In this document: one piece after another, positions 34,581 to 44,670 of the stretch
Position numbering within the stretch: position 1 is the first letter of the stretch
Layout: every line of letters starts with the position of its first letter
Origin: Tildeniella nuda ZEHNDER 1965/U140
Lineage (GTDB): Bacteria; Cyanobacteriota; Cyanobacteriia; Leptolyngbyales; Leptolyngbyaceae
Direction: 5' to 3'
Assembly (NCBI GenBank): GCA_019358895.1
Contig: JAHHIG010000016.1
Location: 1 to 64,000, forward strand
Length of the DNA: 64,000 nucleotides
Made by a program: the position numbers and the translations under genes
The notes under the pieces: generated by a model
Told to the model about the DNA's origin: nothing
The model's database searches: none
What the model saw: the letters and a program-made list of their open reading frames with translations, nothing else

Positions 34581-37500
34581 TCATTCACTGATGTTGTTAG
34601 AACTTGCTTGAATGAGCTGAACAATTTGTTTGAATTGAAAGTCGTGAGCTAAACGATCGAGTCCGGCTGACAGGGTGGAATAATCCTGGGGAATTTGCTC
34701 AATCAAGTGAGAAACTTCTTCGTCATCACAATGTTGAGCAGCCTGCTGGAGAGCGGCAAGCCAATCCGATGGCATCACGTTCAAAGCATCAGGAGTCAGG
34801 GCTAGAGGCTGGTCTGCGCCCCTTTCCTGCTGGTCTTCGTACACGTATCTCAACCCCAGATGCTCCGCCATTTTGGTGAACAATTCGTTTTCTTTAAAGG
34901 GTTTGCTGAGGTAGTCGTTGCAGCCTGCGGAGAGAGCAAGCGTACGAGCGCTGCGAGATGCCTGAGCCGTTAACGCAATGATGGCAATCTCCTGTCCTTC
35001 CGGCGTGGCACGAATTGTCTGAGTCGCTTCATAGCCATCGACTTTGGGCATCCGAATATCCATCCACACCAAATGGGGATGCCACTGAGCAGTCAAGGCG
35101 ATCGCCTCCTCGCCGTCGCAGGCTTGTCGCACTTCTAACCCTAACTGCGTCAGGAATTTCACCAGTAGTTGACGATTTTCGGGCTGATCATCAACCACCA
35201 AAATGCGATACAGCGGTTGACCGGGAACTAAGCCAAGAATGCGCTGCTGCGTTTTGGGCAACGGCACTTCTGCGGCGTTGACAATTTGAATGGGGATGCT
35301 AAACCGAAACGTACTGCCCTGCCCCAGAGTGCTGCTGCCTGTCAGGTCTCCCCCCATTAACTGCACAAAACGACGGCTAATGGTCAGTCCTAAACCTGTG
35401 CCATCGGTCAATACTTTTCCCGCTTGAGCCTGCATAAAGGCATCAAAGATGGTTTCAAGGTCAGCAGCCGTGATTCCGATGCCAGTGTCTTCGACTGCGA
35501 AGAGGAGGGTGTGGGGTGTGGGGTGGGGTGGGATGGGGGGATGGGGAGAGGCAGTGTCTCTTTCACGCTCCCACGCTCCCACGCTGACGCGCAGGGTGAC
35601 ACTACCCGTTTCGGTAAACTTAATGGCATTGCTGAGCAGATTGATGAGTACCTGACGAAGTTTGTTGGGGTCGGTGGTGATGTATTGGGGTACATCGTCT
35701 GCAATGTCAAGGTTGAGCTGTAAGCCTTTGGTTTCAGCTTTGAGCCGGAGCATTTCCCAGAGCGATCGCAGCAGAGCAATGACATCAAAATTGCTTTGAT
35801 CAAACGTGATGCGATCGGCTTCAATTTTGGATAGATCCAATACATCGTTGATCAGAGTCAATAAATGTTCACCGCTGCGATGAATAATTTTGACGTGCTC
35901 CTGCTGTTCGGGAGGCAATGAGGCATCGTGGTTCATCACTTGGGTGAAGCCCAAAATCACATTCAGCGGCGTTCGCAATTCGTGGCTCATGTTTGCCAGA
36001 AAAATGCTTTTAGCGCGGTTGGCGACTTCTGCGGCTTCTTTTGCCCGTTGCAGTTCGTTGGATTGCTGCTGAATCTGAGCAAACAATTCTGCCTGCTGAA
36101 TGGCAATGCCTAGCTGTGTGCTGATTTGACCCGAAATCTGAATTTCACTCTCGTGCCATGCGCGTGGACTGGAATTTTGGTAGCTGGCAAGCAATCCCCA
36201 GAGTTTTTGATTGCTGAAGATGGGGACGGTCAGGTATGCCCGCGCTTGAAAGGTTTCCAGGAAATTGATATAGCAGGGGTCAAAGTTTGCCTGATAAATA
36301 TCGGTAACTCTGCTGTGTTTGGTGCCCTGACGGTAAATGCTGCCTTGAGTGTCCTGAATGTAGGTATCGTTTGATTTGGCTTCCTGGCTATCCCATGCTT
36401 TGATGATGCAGCGATCGCGCTCTAATGCCTGTGAGTTTAAGGGGCTATCGTTATCTGTTAGCGTTTCGATCACTGAAATCCAGCCACTTCCCACCGACTC
36501 GGCAACGACAGCCCCGCTCCAATCTGGGTTGAAACGGTAAACCAATACCCGATCGCACTTCAATACCCGCCGGAGTTCCTCGGTGGTGGCACCAAAAATG
36601 GTTTCCAGATCCAGCGTTTGGCGCATGTGTTGAATCACTTCGGCGATCGCCCGTTCCCGATCGACGCTTTCTCGCAGGGCTGTTTCGGTGCGTTTGCGAT
36701 GGCTAATATCTTTGTGGGTGCCAATCATCCGTAAAGGCTTTCCCTGAGCGTCATAAGCCACTACTTTGCCGTAGTTAGCAATCCATTTCCAGCCTCCGAC
36801 TTTGACGCGAACGCGGTAGTCGAAGGAATAGGGCACTGAGTTGTCTTGCATGTGAGCGTTGAGGATATCCAGTACCCAGGCTTGATCATCTGGATGGGTT
36901 AAATACTTCCAGGTTTCCAAATTCCGCGGCAGTTCGTCAGCGTCGTAGCCCAGCATGGTCATGAATTGAGGACTGTAATAGACCTCACCTGTGGCGATAT
37001 TCCAATCCCACAGTCCATCACCGGAGGCTTCTAGCGCCAGTTGCAAGCGTTCTTCACTTTTTTGCAGTGCGATTTCGGCGCGATGTTGGAGGGTAATATC
37101 GATCGCCACGCCTCCCACCAACACGCGTTCCAAACCATCTGGCACAGAAAATTTGTAGACCAGGAAATCGCCCGCTGTGCCGTCTGCCCGGGGCGCAATT
37201 TCAACCGTTTCAATCACCTGCTGCGACTGGGCAACGGCTTGAATATTGGCGAGAAATTGTTGGGCAATCTCAAGGGGAAACAGGTCAAACACCGATCGAC
37301 CAATTAAATTAGTGGTGGGAACCTGGAACGTGCGGCAGTAAGTCTCGCTGGCGTAAAGCATGGTGCCATTAGCATCGGTAATCCAGGCAGCCGCAGGGCT
37401 GTGATCCATAAATGCCTGGAAGCGGGATTCGCTTTCTCGCAGCGCGGCTTCTACCTGCTGGCGTTCTGCTTCAATGCGTTTGCGATCGCTAATATCTAAT

Positions 37501-40457
37501 GCCGTGCCAAACAGTCGCACAACCTGCCCGTGTTCATTTTGCACGGCTCTTCCTTTCGCTTCCATGTAGCCCATCGTGCCGTTGGATCGAAAAAACCGCA
37601 GATCGACGGCATAGGGAGTGCCGCGTTCAGTGGCTTGCATAATGCAGGTTTGGAGCAGGTCTCGATCGTCCGGATGGATATAGTTGAGATGTTCAGCGTA
37701 GCCTGGTTTCGGAGCGGCTGACTCAAAGCCAAACATGCGCAACAATTCTTCCGACCAGATGAGTTGTTGGGTCGTGAAGTCTAATTCCCAACTGCCGACG
37801 TGTGCGACCCGTTGAGCCTCCAGCAGGTTGGCTTCACTTTTTTGGAGTTGTGCCTCAATCTGCTTGCGATCGCTAATGTCAACCAAATAGCCCAAAATTT
37901 CCAACGGTCTACCCGCCTGATCACGAATCAATCTGAGCTGCGCCAGTAACCAGCAGTAAATGCCATCGGATCGGCGAAGACGATATTCATGCGTGTAAAA
38001 ATCATCAACAAACAGATTCGCTAATCCATCAAACACTCGCTCAACATCATCCGGGTGCAAGTGATTCGCCCAAAAATGAGAATCTGCTAAAAACGCGCTG
38101 GCATCGTAGCCCAAAACGTCTTGGATGTTTTCGCTGATAAATGTTGCGCCATAGTCGCCATCGGGCTTGCTGCTAAAGATGACAACGGGGCTGTAATTGA
38201 GCAGAAAATTCAGGCGATCGCTCACCGCTTGCCGCTCTAATTCCACCCGTTTCAACTCTGTAACATCCCGCCCGACAGCCTGATATTCGATGAAGTCTCC
38301 GTGTTCATTAAAGATCATGCGGTTACTCCATTGTGTCCAGCGCAGTTGTCCATTCAAGATCACGCGGTTTTCAATCATAACCGTGGGGTGATCTCGGTTC
38401 ATGGAACTAACCAGTTGTACGACTTTTTCCTGGTCGTCTGCAAAGATTACGGGCTGATAGCTCTTGCCAATCACCTCGTCCAGGTGCAGCCCAAAATAAC
38501 GACAGTAGGCATCGTTGGCAAAAAGAATGGTAGAGTCTGGCAGAAAGCGACAGATCAGTTCAGTTTGATCTTCAACGATCGCTCGATAGCGAGCTTCATT
38601 TTCTTGCAAGGCAGCTTCAATCTGTTTGCGCGTGGTGATGTCTTGAATTTGGGCAATAAAGTGGAGGGGATTGCCCTGCTCGTCTCGCACGAGAGAAGCA
38701 TTTAGCAACACCCAAACAATATGTCTCTGTTTGTGGAAATAGCGTTTCTCCAGTTGATAGGTTGGAATGTCTCCTGCAAGAAGCTGATTGACATAATCGA
38801 GGTCTGCTTCTAAATCATCGGGGTGGGTGATGTCCTGAAAGGTTAGTGGGAGTAATTCATCTACGGTGTAGTCAATAATCCGACACAGGGCGGAATTTGC
38901 CTTCAGCCAGTGCCCATCCAAAGAGACGATCGCCATCCCGATCGAGGCATCTTCAAAGGCATGGCGGAACTGTTCTTCGCTATTGCGTAGTGCGATCTCA
39001 ACCCGTTTACGTTCATTTTCAGCCTGTTTGCGATCGCTGATGTCGCGTTTTGTTGCCGAAGCGCCAATAATGTTGCCTGCTGAGTCTTTTAAGGGCGATA
39101 CGGTGACAGAGACATGAATCGTCTGCCCATCTTTGCGGAGACGTGTCGTTTCATATTGTTGAATCGTTTCTCCGCGTCGAATCGTTTCCAGAATTTGCTG
39201 TTCTTCATAGAGCAAAGTGGATGGAATGAGCCGGGTGATGGACTGTCCAACGATTTCTTCAGCCCCATAGCCAAAGATTTTTTCGGCGGTCTCGTTCCAG
39301 CTTAGAATGATGCCGTCTAAGGTTTTGCTGATGATGGCATCGCCAGAGTATTTCACAATGGCGGCGAGATGTGCCAGTGAAGCTTCAGCCTGTTTACGTG
39401 CAGTGATATCGCTGCCAATGCCAACAAACCCCGTCACATTGTCGTCGCGATCGCGCAGGGCGGTCACTGACAGCAGCACCGGAAACCGAGAGCCGTCCTT
39501 GCGTTGGTACGTCCACTCGCATTCTTCTACCTCTCCCCGCTTTGCTTTCGCCACAAACACTTCAAAGCCCGGTGCCATTTCAACGCCTAATGCTTGGGAA
39601 AGAAGCTGAGCCTGCGCTACCACCTCTTGCGGATCGTGAAGAATCGCTGGAGAAACTTTGCCCACAAGCTCTGCGGCAGTGTAACCCAGCATTTTTTCAG
39701 CACCCGCATTAAAACTGGTGATGGTGCCATCTACCGTGGTCGAGATGATGCTGTAGTTGGCACTGTTGAGAATGGCGTTTTGCAACGTTAAGGTTTGTTG
39801 GAGTTGCCGCTCGGCTTGCTCTCGCTTAAAAAGCTCCTGTTGCAAACGATCGTTGGTCTGCTGGAGTTCAACCGTGCGATCGGCAACGCGACTTTCCAGA
39901 CTTTCGTTTGCCTGCCTGAGCTGGGTTTCGCTGCGAAGCAATTCGGCAGTGCGCTCCTCCACCCGGCTTTCAAGTTGCTCATTGACCTGGCGGAGTGCCT
40001 CCTCTGCATGCTGACGCTGATTCACTTCATGCGCCAGTTCCTGGTTCGCAATTTCTAACTGGGCGGGGCTGGGCAATGCCAACGCTTTGGGGGTTAAGGG
40101 CACCAGCAAAATGGCGGTGCTGACCGAAATCAACATCGTGATGGCTTTAAGCGCGCCAGACAGCCAGTAGGTGGGATGCCACAGCGTCCAAACATCCATG
40201 ATGTGGGTGGTGCCACAGGCGACAATAAAGGCTCCAAACAGGAGAAAGATCCAGTTGAAGGGCAGATCCTGCCGCTTGCGGACAAAGTAAACCAGGGTAA
40301 TGGGAATCGAGTAATAGGCGATCGCAATCAACGCGTCAGACAGCAAGTGTAGCCACACCAAACCTGGCTTCCAGAGATAACAGTGACCATGAGGAATAAA
40401 TGATTCTGTATTCAGCAGGTTGGAAAAGATCTCTTGCATACCGCTCAGAAGCAACAT
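34581..40457 (-). CDS. ethylene-receptor-type multi-PAS hybrid histidine kinase
   Basis: A 1958-residue protein. Residues about 25-120 are an ETR1-like ethylene-binding membrane domain: CYLWKPGLVWLHLLSD with D41, three hydrophobic helices, and ACGTTH with C81 and H85, the copper-ligand pair of plant and Synechocystis receptors. A coiled coil follows, then about eight PAS domains, a GAF domain with a cysteine at DPCYINFLETFQ (a cyanobacteriochrome-like position), HisKA (MSHELRTPLNVILG), HATPase and a receiver (WMDIRMP, SKPF) with a helical tail like the phytochrome's. The HATPase holds a repeat-derived insertion. The likely role is sensing ethylene and possibly light at the membrane, then phosphorelay. 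Start could also be the Met at residue 7. Confidence 0.85.
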   Translation of the reverse strand: MLLLSGMQEIFSNLLNTESFIPHGHCYLWKPGLVWLHLLSDALIAIAYYSIPITLVYFVRKRQDLPFNWIFLLFGAFIVACGTTHIMDVWTLWHPTYWLSGALKAITMLISVSTAILLVPLTPKALALPSPAQLEIANQELAHEVNQRQHAEEALRQVNEQLESRVEERTAELLRSETQLRQANESLESRVADRTVELQQTNDRLQQELFKREQAERQLQQTLTLQNAILNSANYSIISTTVDGTITSFNAGAEKMLGYTAAELVGKVSPAILHDPQEVVAQAQLLSQALGVEMAPGFEVFVAKAKRGEVEECEWTYQRKDGSRFPVLLSVTALRDRDDNVTGFVGIGSDITARKQAEASLAHLAAIVKYSGDAIISKTLDGIILSWNETAEKIFGYGAEEIVGQSITRLIPSTLLYEEQQILETIRRGETIQQYETTRLRKDGQTIHVSVTVSPLKDSAGNIIGASATKRDISDRKQAENERKRVEIALRNSEEQFRHAFEDASIGMAIVSLDGHWLKANSALCRIIDYTVDELLPLTFQDITHPDDLEADLDYVNQLLAGDIPTYQLEKRYFHKQRHIVWVLLNASLVRDEQGNPLHFIAQIQDITTRKQIEAALQENEARYRAIVEDQTELICRFLPDSTILFANDAYCRYFGLHLDEVIGKSYQPVIFADDQEKVVQLVSSMNRDHPTVMIENRVILNGQLRWTQWSNRMIFNEHGDFIEYQAVGRDVTELKRVELERQAVSDRLNFLLNYSPVVIFSSKPDGDYGATFISENIQDVLGYDASAFLADSHFWANHLHPDDVERVFDGLANLFVDDFYTHEYRLRRSDGIYCWLLAQLRLIRDQAGRPLEILGYLVDISDRKQIEAQLQKSEANLLEAQRVAHVGSWELDFTTQQLIWSEELLRMFGFESAAPKPGYAEHLNYIHPDDRDLLQTCIMQATERGTPYAVDLRFFRSNGTMGYMEAKGRAVQNEHGQVVRLFGTALDISDRKRIEAERQQVEAALRESESRFQAFMDHSPAAAWITDANGTMLYASETYCRTFQVPTTNLIGRSVFDLFPLEIAQQFLANIQAVAQSQQVIETVEIAPRADGTAGDFLVYKFSVPDGLERVLVGGVAIDITLQHRAEIALQKSEERLQLALEASGDGLWDWNIATGEVYYSPQFMTMLGYDADELPRNLETWKYLTHPDDQAWVLDILNAHMQDNSVPYSFDYRVRVKVGGWKWIANYGKVVAYDAQGKPLRMIGTHKDISHRKRTETALRESVDRERAIAEVIQHMRQTLDLETIFGATTEELRRVLKCDRVLVYRFNPDWSGAVVAESVGSGWISVIETLTDNDSPLNSQALERDRCIIKAWDSQEAKSNDTYIQDTQGSIYRQGTKHSRVTDIYQANFDPCYINFLETFQARAYLTVPIFSNQKLWGLLASYQNSSPRAWHESEIQISGQISTQLGIAIQQAELFAQIQQQSNELQRAKEAAEVANRAKSIFLANMSHELRTPLNVILGFTQVMNHDASLPPEQQEHVKIIHRSGEHLLTLINDVLDLSKIEADRITFDQSNFDVIALLRSLWEMLRLKAETKGLQLNLDIADDVPQYITTDPNKLRQVLINLLSNAIKFTETGSVTLRVSVGAWERERDTASPHPPIPPHPTPHTLLFAVEDTGIGITAADLETIFDAFMQAQAGKVLTDGTGLGLTISRRFVQLMGGDLTGSSTLGQGSTFRFSIPIQIVNAAEVPLPKTQQRILGLVPGQPLYRILVVDDQPENRQLLVKFLTQLGLEVRQACDGEEAIALTAQWHPHLVWMDIRMPKVDGYEATQTIRATPEGQEIAIIALTAQASRSARTLALSAGCNDYLSKPFKENELFTKMAEHLGLRYVYEDQQERGADQPLALTPDALNVMPSDWLAALQQAAQHCDDEEVSHLIEQIPQDYSTLSAGLDRLAHDFQFKQIVQLIQASSNNISE
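35507..35590. repeat. heptamer-derived repeat inside the ATPase domain of the ethylene-receptor-type kinase
   Basis: GGGTGTGGGGTGTGGGGTGG and related G-rich units, then a TCCCACGCTCCCACGCT repeat, are read in frame on the minus strand as about 28 residues (GAWERERDTASPHPP...PTPHT) between TVTLRVS-type and LLFAVEDTG strands. Confidence 0.85.
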
Positions 40458-40807
40458 TGAATCAAGTGTATCGTCTGGAATTTTGTCTCTCTGACCGTGC
40501 TAAGGGCAGAGCATGGAACGGCACTTCTCACCAAAGGGGTGGGACAGAGGGAAACATCGCTACTAGACCTGGATGATTCAGCAGTGATGGTGAGAAGACT
40601 GGATTGGTTGGGCGAACCACACAATGGGTAAGAAACGGCTGGCTTCGCCATCATCATATTTCCCCACTCTCCCAGTAACTTGAGCGTAAAGAGGAAAAAT
40701 ATGGATTTTCTACGGCTAACATGTAATACGATCGCAATACAGCAATTGTTGCGACTTGATACAAATAGCGAACTGACTCAAACCGCCGAGATTTTGTCTC
40801 AAGGCAA
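40458..40807. other. intergenic region upstream of the ethylene-receptor-type kinase
   Basis: This 350-base gap should contain the promoter of the minus-strand kinase gene. A 36-codon plus-strand frame (ATG at 40700, MDFLRL...) preceded by AGAGGAAA is present but has no other support. A similar stretch (TATGGAATTTCTATGGTTAA) recurs near 41440. No RNA gene or other element was recognised. Confidence 0.4.
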
Positions 40808-41233
40808 TTAAACCCAGCCGACTAGAGCCGCAATTTGGGCGGGTAAGGTTGGGGCATGGAAGGGTTTGGCGATCGCCCCTACAACTCCAAGCTGCTGAAG
40901 CTGCTGTGCATTGAGCCAACGTACCTCGGCTGACAGTAAGATAACCGGAATTAAGCGCGTGGCAGGGTGTGCTTTCAAATGCTCAAGCAGCGCTAACCCG
41001 TTGATCTGTTCAGACACTGAAGGATCCAAAATAATTAAATCGGGCTGCTGCAAAATGGCTAAATCGGGCTGCTGCAAAATGGCTTGACTCAGCCCTGCCT
41101 GATTCGATTCGGCAATCAAGACTTCCCATCCGCCCAGCACACTCAAGCAGGTTTGGACAACGGCTCGCACGTTGACTTCGTGATCAATGAGTAAAATGCG
41201 TTTGGCAGCAAAATTTTGCTTCGACGTAGGCAT
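40808..41233 (-). CDS. single-domain response regulator
   Basis: A 141-residue receiver-only protein. The acidic start (ILLIDHEVNV) is followed by the acceptor region LIILDPSVSEQ, then LIPVILLSAE and IAKPF. It lacks the usual second acidic residue next to the first (DH instead of DD). A perfect 24-base tandem duplication at 41037-41084 repeats eight residues (ILQQPDLA/ILQQPDLI) just before the acceptor strand, which may disturb the fold. It lies between two large sensor-kinase genes and could serve as a phosphate shuttle, if it still folds. Confidence 0.8.
   Translation of the reverse strand: MPTSKQNFAAKRILLIDHEVNVRAVVQTCLSVLGGWEVLIAESNQAGLSQAILQQPDLAILQQPDLIILDPSVSEQINGLALLEHLKAHPATRLIPVILLSAEVRWLNAQQLQQLGVVGAIAKPFHAPTLPAQIAALVGWV
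41037..41084. repeat. perfect 24-bp tandem duplication in a receiver gene
   Basis: AAATCGGGCTGCTGCAAAAT followed by GGCT occurs twice head to tail with no mismatch. It keeps the reading frame and adds eight residues to the receiver protein. Confidence 0.95.
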
Positions 41234-41455
41234 GACGTTCAGGCAGACAGACGATCGCGATCGAACTTCCGCAAACCTCGGAAGTTTTCATTCAGAATCA
41301 AGCATCGTGACCAGGGTAATGGCTTAAACCTCCGAGGTTTTGGTCACGCACGGGCGATCACTTAACCGAGGAAGAAACGTCATACTTTATACCGAGTGCT
41401 GACTCTTCTCGTTTTGTTTCTCAGCCTAGAGCGAGAAAGTATGGAATTTCTATGG

Positions 41456-44400
41456 TTAAGCGTTAGCAGTCACAGGCAACGTGAAAGAGAACGTACTACC
41501 TTTGCCCAACGTACTCTCTGCCCAAATATGCCCACCGTGTTGCTGCACAATGCTGCGGCAGATCGCTAACCCCAGTCCGGTGCCTCCCTTTGAGCGAGAA
41601 TCGGCAACGTTGACCTGTTGAAAGCGCCCAAAGATGGAATCGAGATGTTCGGGTGGAATGCCACAGCCGTGATCTTGAACGGAAAAGAGGATGTGGGGGT
41701 GTGGGGTGTGGGGTGTGGGGTGTGGGGTGTGTGGGAGAGTGATTAGTGTGGCGGCGATCGCGATCGTGCTGCCTCCAGGAGAGAACTTGATGGCATTGCC
41801 GATCAGGTTGGTGAGCACTTGCACGATCGCATCTGGAGAGGCACAAACATCTTGAGAGAGCGGTGAGAGGGAGAGGGTAATGGCGTGTTGGTCGGCGATC
41901 GGCTGCATACTGTTGACCGATCGTTGCAGCAGGTCAGCGACGTTACAGCGTTCTTGCATCAATGTCACATCGCCAGCGTTGAGCCGCTCTAGATCCAGCA
42001 CATCGGTCACGAGGCGGGCAAGACGGGCACTTTCCGATGCCGCAATATCTAGCATTTGTTTTGCCCGTTCTGGGTTCTGGTTCAAACTGCCTGATGCCAG
42101 CAAACCCACGGCTCCCTGAATGGCTGTCAGCGGTGTTCGCAGTTCGTGACTCACCATGGCGACAAATTCATCTTTCATTTGCTCGATCGCCTTGCGTGCG
42201 GTGATGTCTTGCCATTGAACGACATAGTAAAGCGGTTGATGTTGAGCATTTTGAACGAGCGAGATGCCCATCAACACACAAATCAGTTGCTTCGATTTGC
42301 GGAAGACCTGTAATTCGATCTGGCAACTCTGCGCTGTAGGGTCGAGCAGCGATCGCAGGCAGGTGGCAAGCGTTTCTCGTTCGGCAACCGGAAGGTGATG
42401 CGACACGGTTGACGTGAGTAGTTCCGGCTCCGAGTAGCCCGATATCTGGCACAATACGGCGTTTACCTTCAACCAGCGATCGTCTAGCCCCATCAGCCCC
42501 ATGCCAATCGAGGCGTGATCAAACGCGCTGCGAAACCGATCTTCACTTTCCTGCAACACATCCTGGGTGCGGTACAGAGCAGCCTTCGATCGCTGGCGTT
42601 CCTGCATTTCGCGCTGAAGCTGATGATTTTGCTGCACAAGCTGGCGTTGCTGCTGCCGAATCACCAATTGATGCTTAATGCGGGTTAAGACCTCTTCCGC
42701 CTGAAAGGGCTTGGTCATGTAATCGGCTCCACCGACCGCAAACGCTTTGATCTTATCGGCAGTATCATCCAGAGCGCTCAAAAAAATGATCGGAATGTCA
42801 CGGGTGTTTTCGTCCGCTTTCAACGTTGCACAGATGTCGTAACCATCCCGATCGGGCATTCTGATATCGAGCAAAATCAGGTCGGGCGGTTGAGAGCGGA
42901 TGGTTTCCAGCGCCGTTTCACCGCTCGTTGCCTTGCGAACGCGGTAGCCCCGTCCCTTCAAAATGGCGGATAGCGTTCGCAGGTTATCAAGCTGATCGTC
43001 TACCAATAAAAGATTCGCGCTGGTATCCAGCAACTGACTGGCGGTGACTTCTAACGAGGCACTTTCGGCGCGATCGCGGAACCGTTGCAGCTGGTCAGAG
43101 TTGGTCGATCGCTGCTTTGCCCGTACCCGCTCCAGACGGCTAATGACCCGTGTCACCAGTTCTGGACCCACGATCGGTTTGCCAATAAAATCATCCGCTC
43201 CCGCCGCAAACACCTGCTGAATCGATGCTGTATCCGTATCCGTCGTGACGACTAAAATAGGCAAATTGCCCCAGCGTTCATCCTGCCGCACGATCTGGCA
43301 AAGATCTACCCCACTGGAGCCGGACATCGACACATCTAAGATCAGCAAGTCGGGCTTTGTTGCCGCCAAGACTTCCCGAACGTGTTCAGGGGCATTTAAC
43401 CCTGTCACCTCAATGCCCCAAGGAGTCAGCAGATAATTTAACGCCGCCAAAATAGTGGGGTCATCATCTACCACTAACACTCTGGCTTCAGAAGTATCCT
43501 GCTTGTTTGCGCTCTCCTGATTGGCAATCTCTGTTAACGCAGACGGTTTTGCCAGTTCTTGCCGTAACGCCAAAACCAGTTGAGCTAATGGCTCAATCTG
43601 TTCTTGTCCTAGCGTTTCATGGGTCAGCAATTGCTCGATCGCCCGTCCCAATACCGATCCTTGCGGATACCCAAACGACCCTAAAGCACCTGCCAGCTTA
43701 TGCGCTGCCTGTCTCGCTTCCTGCTTTAAACTGAGCTGTAAATGACTAGCGCTGAGGGCTGTGCTTGCCTGCTCAATGACCGCTACTCTCTCTGCAAAGG
43801 TCGCTCTGAACCGTTCCAACACCTTGCTGCTGGCAACAGCTCTCTTCCGTCTTTCGTCCTCTGCGCCGTTGCTGTGATGAGACTGGTCTTGACTGAGGCT
43901 CTCGTCAGAACCGCTGACAACCAACCCCTGCACTCCTTCTGTCGGTGCGGGTGCTGGCTTCAAGCGATAACCCAACCCATAGACTGTTTCGATCGGATCG
44001 ATCGCCATGCCAGCGGTCTTGAGTTTCTGCCGCAGGTCTTTGATGTGATTGGTAACAGCACTTTCATTCGGTGACGCGTCAAATTCCCACAGGCGATCGA
44101 GAATAGTCGTGCGGCTAAAGATGCGCTGGGGATGGCGCAGAAACAATTCCAGCAGCCCATATTCTTTGGCGGTTAAGGTGAGTAGCTGACCGTTATAGGT
44201 GACATTGGCGGCGATCGGGTTCAAGCAAAGCCCTTCCCAGGTTAGCAACGTCGGGCTAACTGCCTCACCCCGACGCAACAGTGCCCGCACTCGTGCCAGC
44301 AATTCTGGCATTTGACAGGGTTTGATGAGGTAGTCGTCGGCTCCTGCATCCAGCCCGGTTACAACATCGATCGCGCTGCTTTGAGCCGTCATCAACAGAA

Positions 44401-44644
44401 TGGGCGTTTGATGCCCCTGTTGGCGAAACTGACGACAAAAGCCAATGCCATCCAGCTTCGGTAGCATCCAATCCAGCAGAATCAGGTCATAGTCTACAGA
44501 GGTTGCCAGGTCTAATCCCTGCTGCCCATCTGCTACCACATTAACGATGTAGCGCTGGTCGGTGAGCGCGGCTGAAAAAATTGCCCTAAGCGCAGGGTCA
44601 TCTTCGACAATTAAAATCTTCACCATGATTGCATCTGGGGACAA
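41456..44644 (-). CDS. REC-wHTH-HPt-REC-REC-PAS-histidine kinase fusion
   Basis: A 1062-residue protein. The order is: a receiver (LILLDWMLP), an OmpR/PhoB-type winged helix (LTAKEYGLLELFLRHP, ILDRLWEFDASPNESAVTNHI), an HPt domain (HKLAGALGSFG), a second receiver (LLILDVSMSG), a third receiver (LILLDIRMP), a coiled coil, a PAS domain, HisKA (VSHELRTPLTAIQG) and HATPase (NLIGNAIKFSPGG, GTGLGLAICRS). It thus combines a transcription factor, a phosphotransfer domain and a sensor kinase in one chain. No membrane segment is present. It starts 26 bases after the diguanylate cyclase gene ends, so they form one operon. The kinase presumably acts on its own receivers. The start could also be the Met at residue 7. 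Confidence 0.9.
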   Translation of the reverse strand: MSPDAIMVKILIVEDDPALRAIFSAALTDQRYIVNVVADGQQGLDLATSVDYDLILLDWMLPKLDGIGFCRQFRQQGHQTPILLMTAQSSAIDVVTGLDAGADDYLIKPCQMPELLARVRALLRRGEAVSPTLLTWEGLCLNPIAANVTYNGQLLTLTAKEYGLLELFLRHPQRIFSRTTILDRLWEFDASPNESAVTNHIKDLRQKLKTAGMAIDPIETVYGLGYRLKPAPAPTEGVQGLVVSGSDESLSQDQSHHSNGAEDERRKRAVASSKVLERFRATFAERVAVIEQASTALSASHLQLSLKQEARQAAHKLAGALGSFGYPQGSVLGRAIEQLLTHETLGQEQIEPLAQLVLALRQELAKPSALTEIANQESANKQDTSEARVLVVDDDPTILAALNYLLTPWGIEVTGLNAPEHVREVLAATKPDLLILDVSMSGSSGVDLCQIVRQDERWGNLPILVVTTDTDTASIQQVFAAGADDFIGKPIVGPELVTRVISRLERVRAKQRSTNSDQLQRFRDRAESASLEVTASQLLDTSANLLLVDDQLDNLRTLSAILKGRGYRVRKATSGETALETIRSQPPDLILLDIRMPDRDGYDICATLKADENTRDIPIIFLSALDDTADKIKAFAVGGADYMTKPFQAEEVLTRIKHQLVIRQQQRQLVQQNHQLQREMQERQRSKAALYRTQDVLQESEDRFRSAFDHASIGMGLMGLDDRWLKVNAVLCQISGYSEPELLTSTVSHHLPVAERETLATCLRSLLDPTAQSCQIELQVFRKSKQLICVLMGISLVQNAQHQPLYYVVQWQDITARKAIEQMKDEFVAMVSHELRTPLTAIQGAVGLLASGSLNQNPERAKQMLDIAASESARLARLVTDVLDLERLNAGDVTLMQERCNVADLLQRSVNSMQPIADQHAITLSLSPLSQDVCASPDAIVQVLTNLIGNAIKFSPGGSTIAIAATLITLPHTPHPTPHTPHPHILFSVQDHGCGIPPEHLDSIFGRFQQVNVADSRSKGGTGLGLAICRSIVQQHGGHIWAESTLGKGSTFSFTLPVTANA
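41693..41736. repeat. GGGGTGT heptamer array inside the ATPase domain of the REC-wHTH kinase
   Basis: About six GGGGTGT-type units lie between the TIAIAATLI strand and the ILFSVQDHGCGI strand of the HATPase. They are read in frame on the minus strand as HTPHPTPHTPHPH. Confidence 0.9.
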
Positions 44645-44670
44645 GACTGGCTGGGAGGGCGCAGAGAGGG

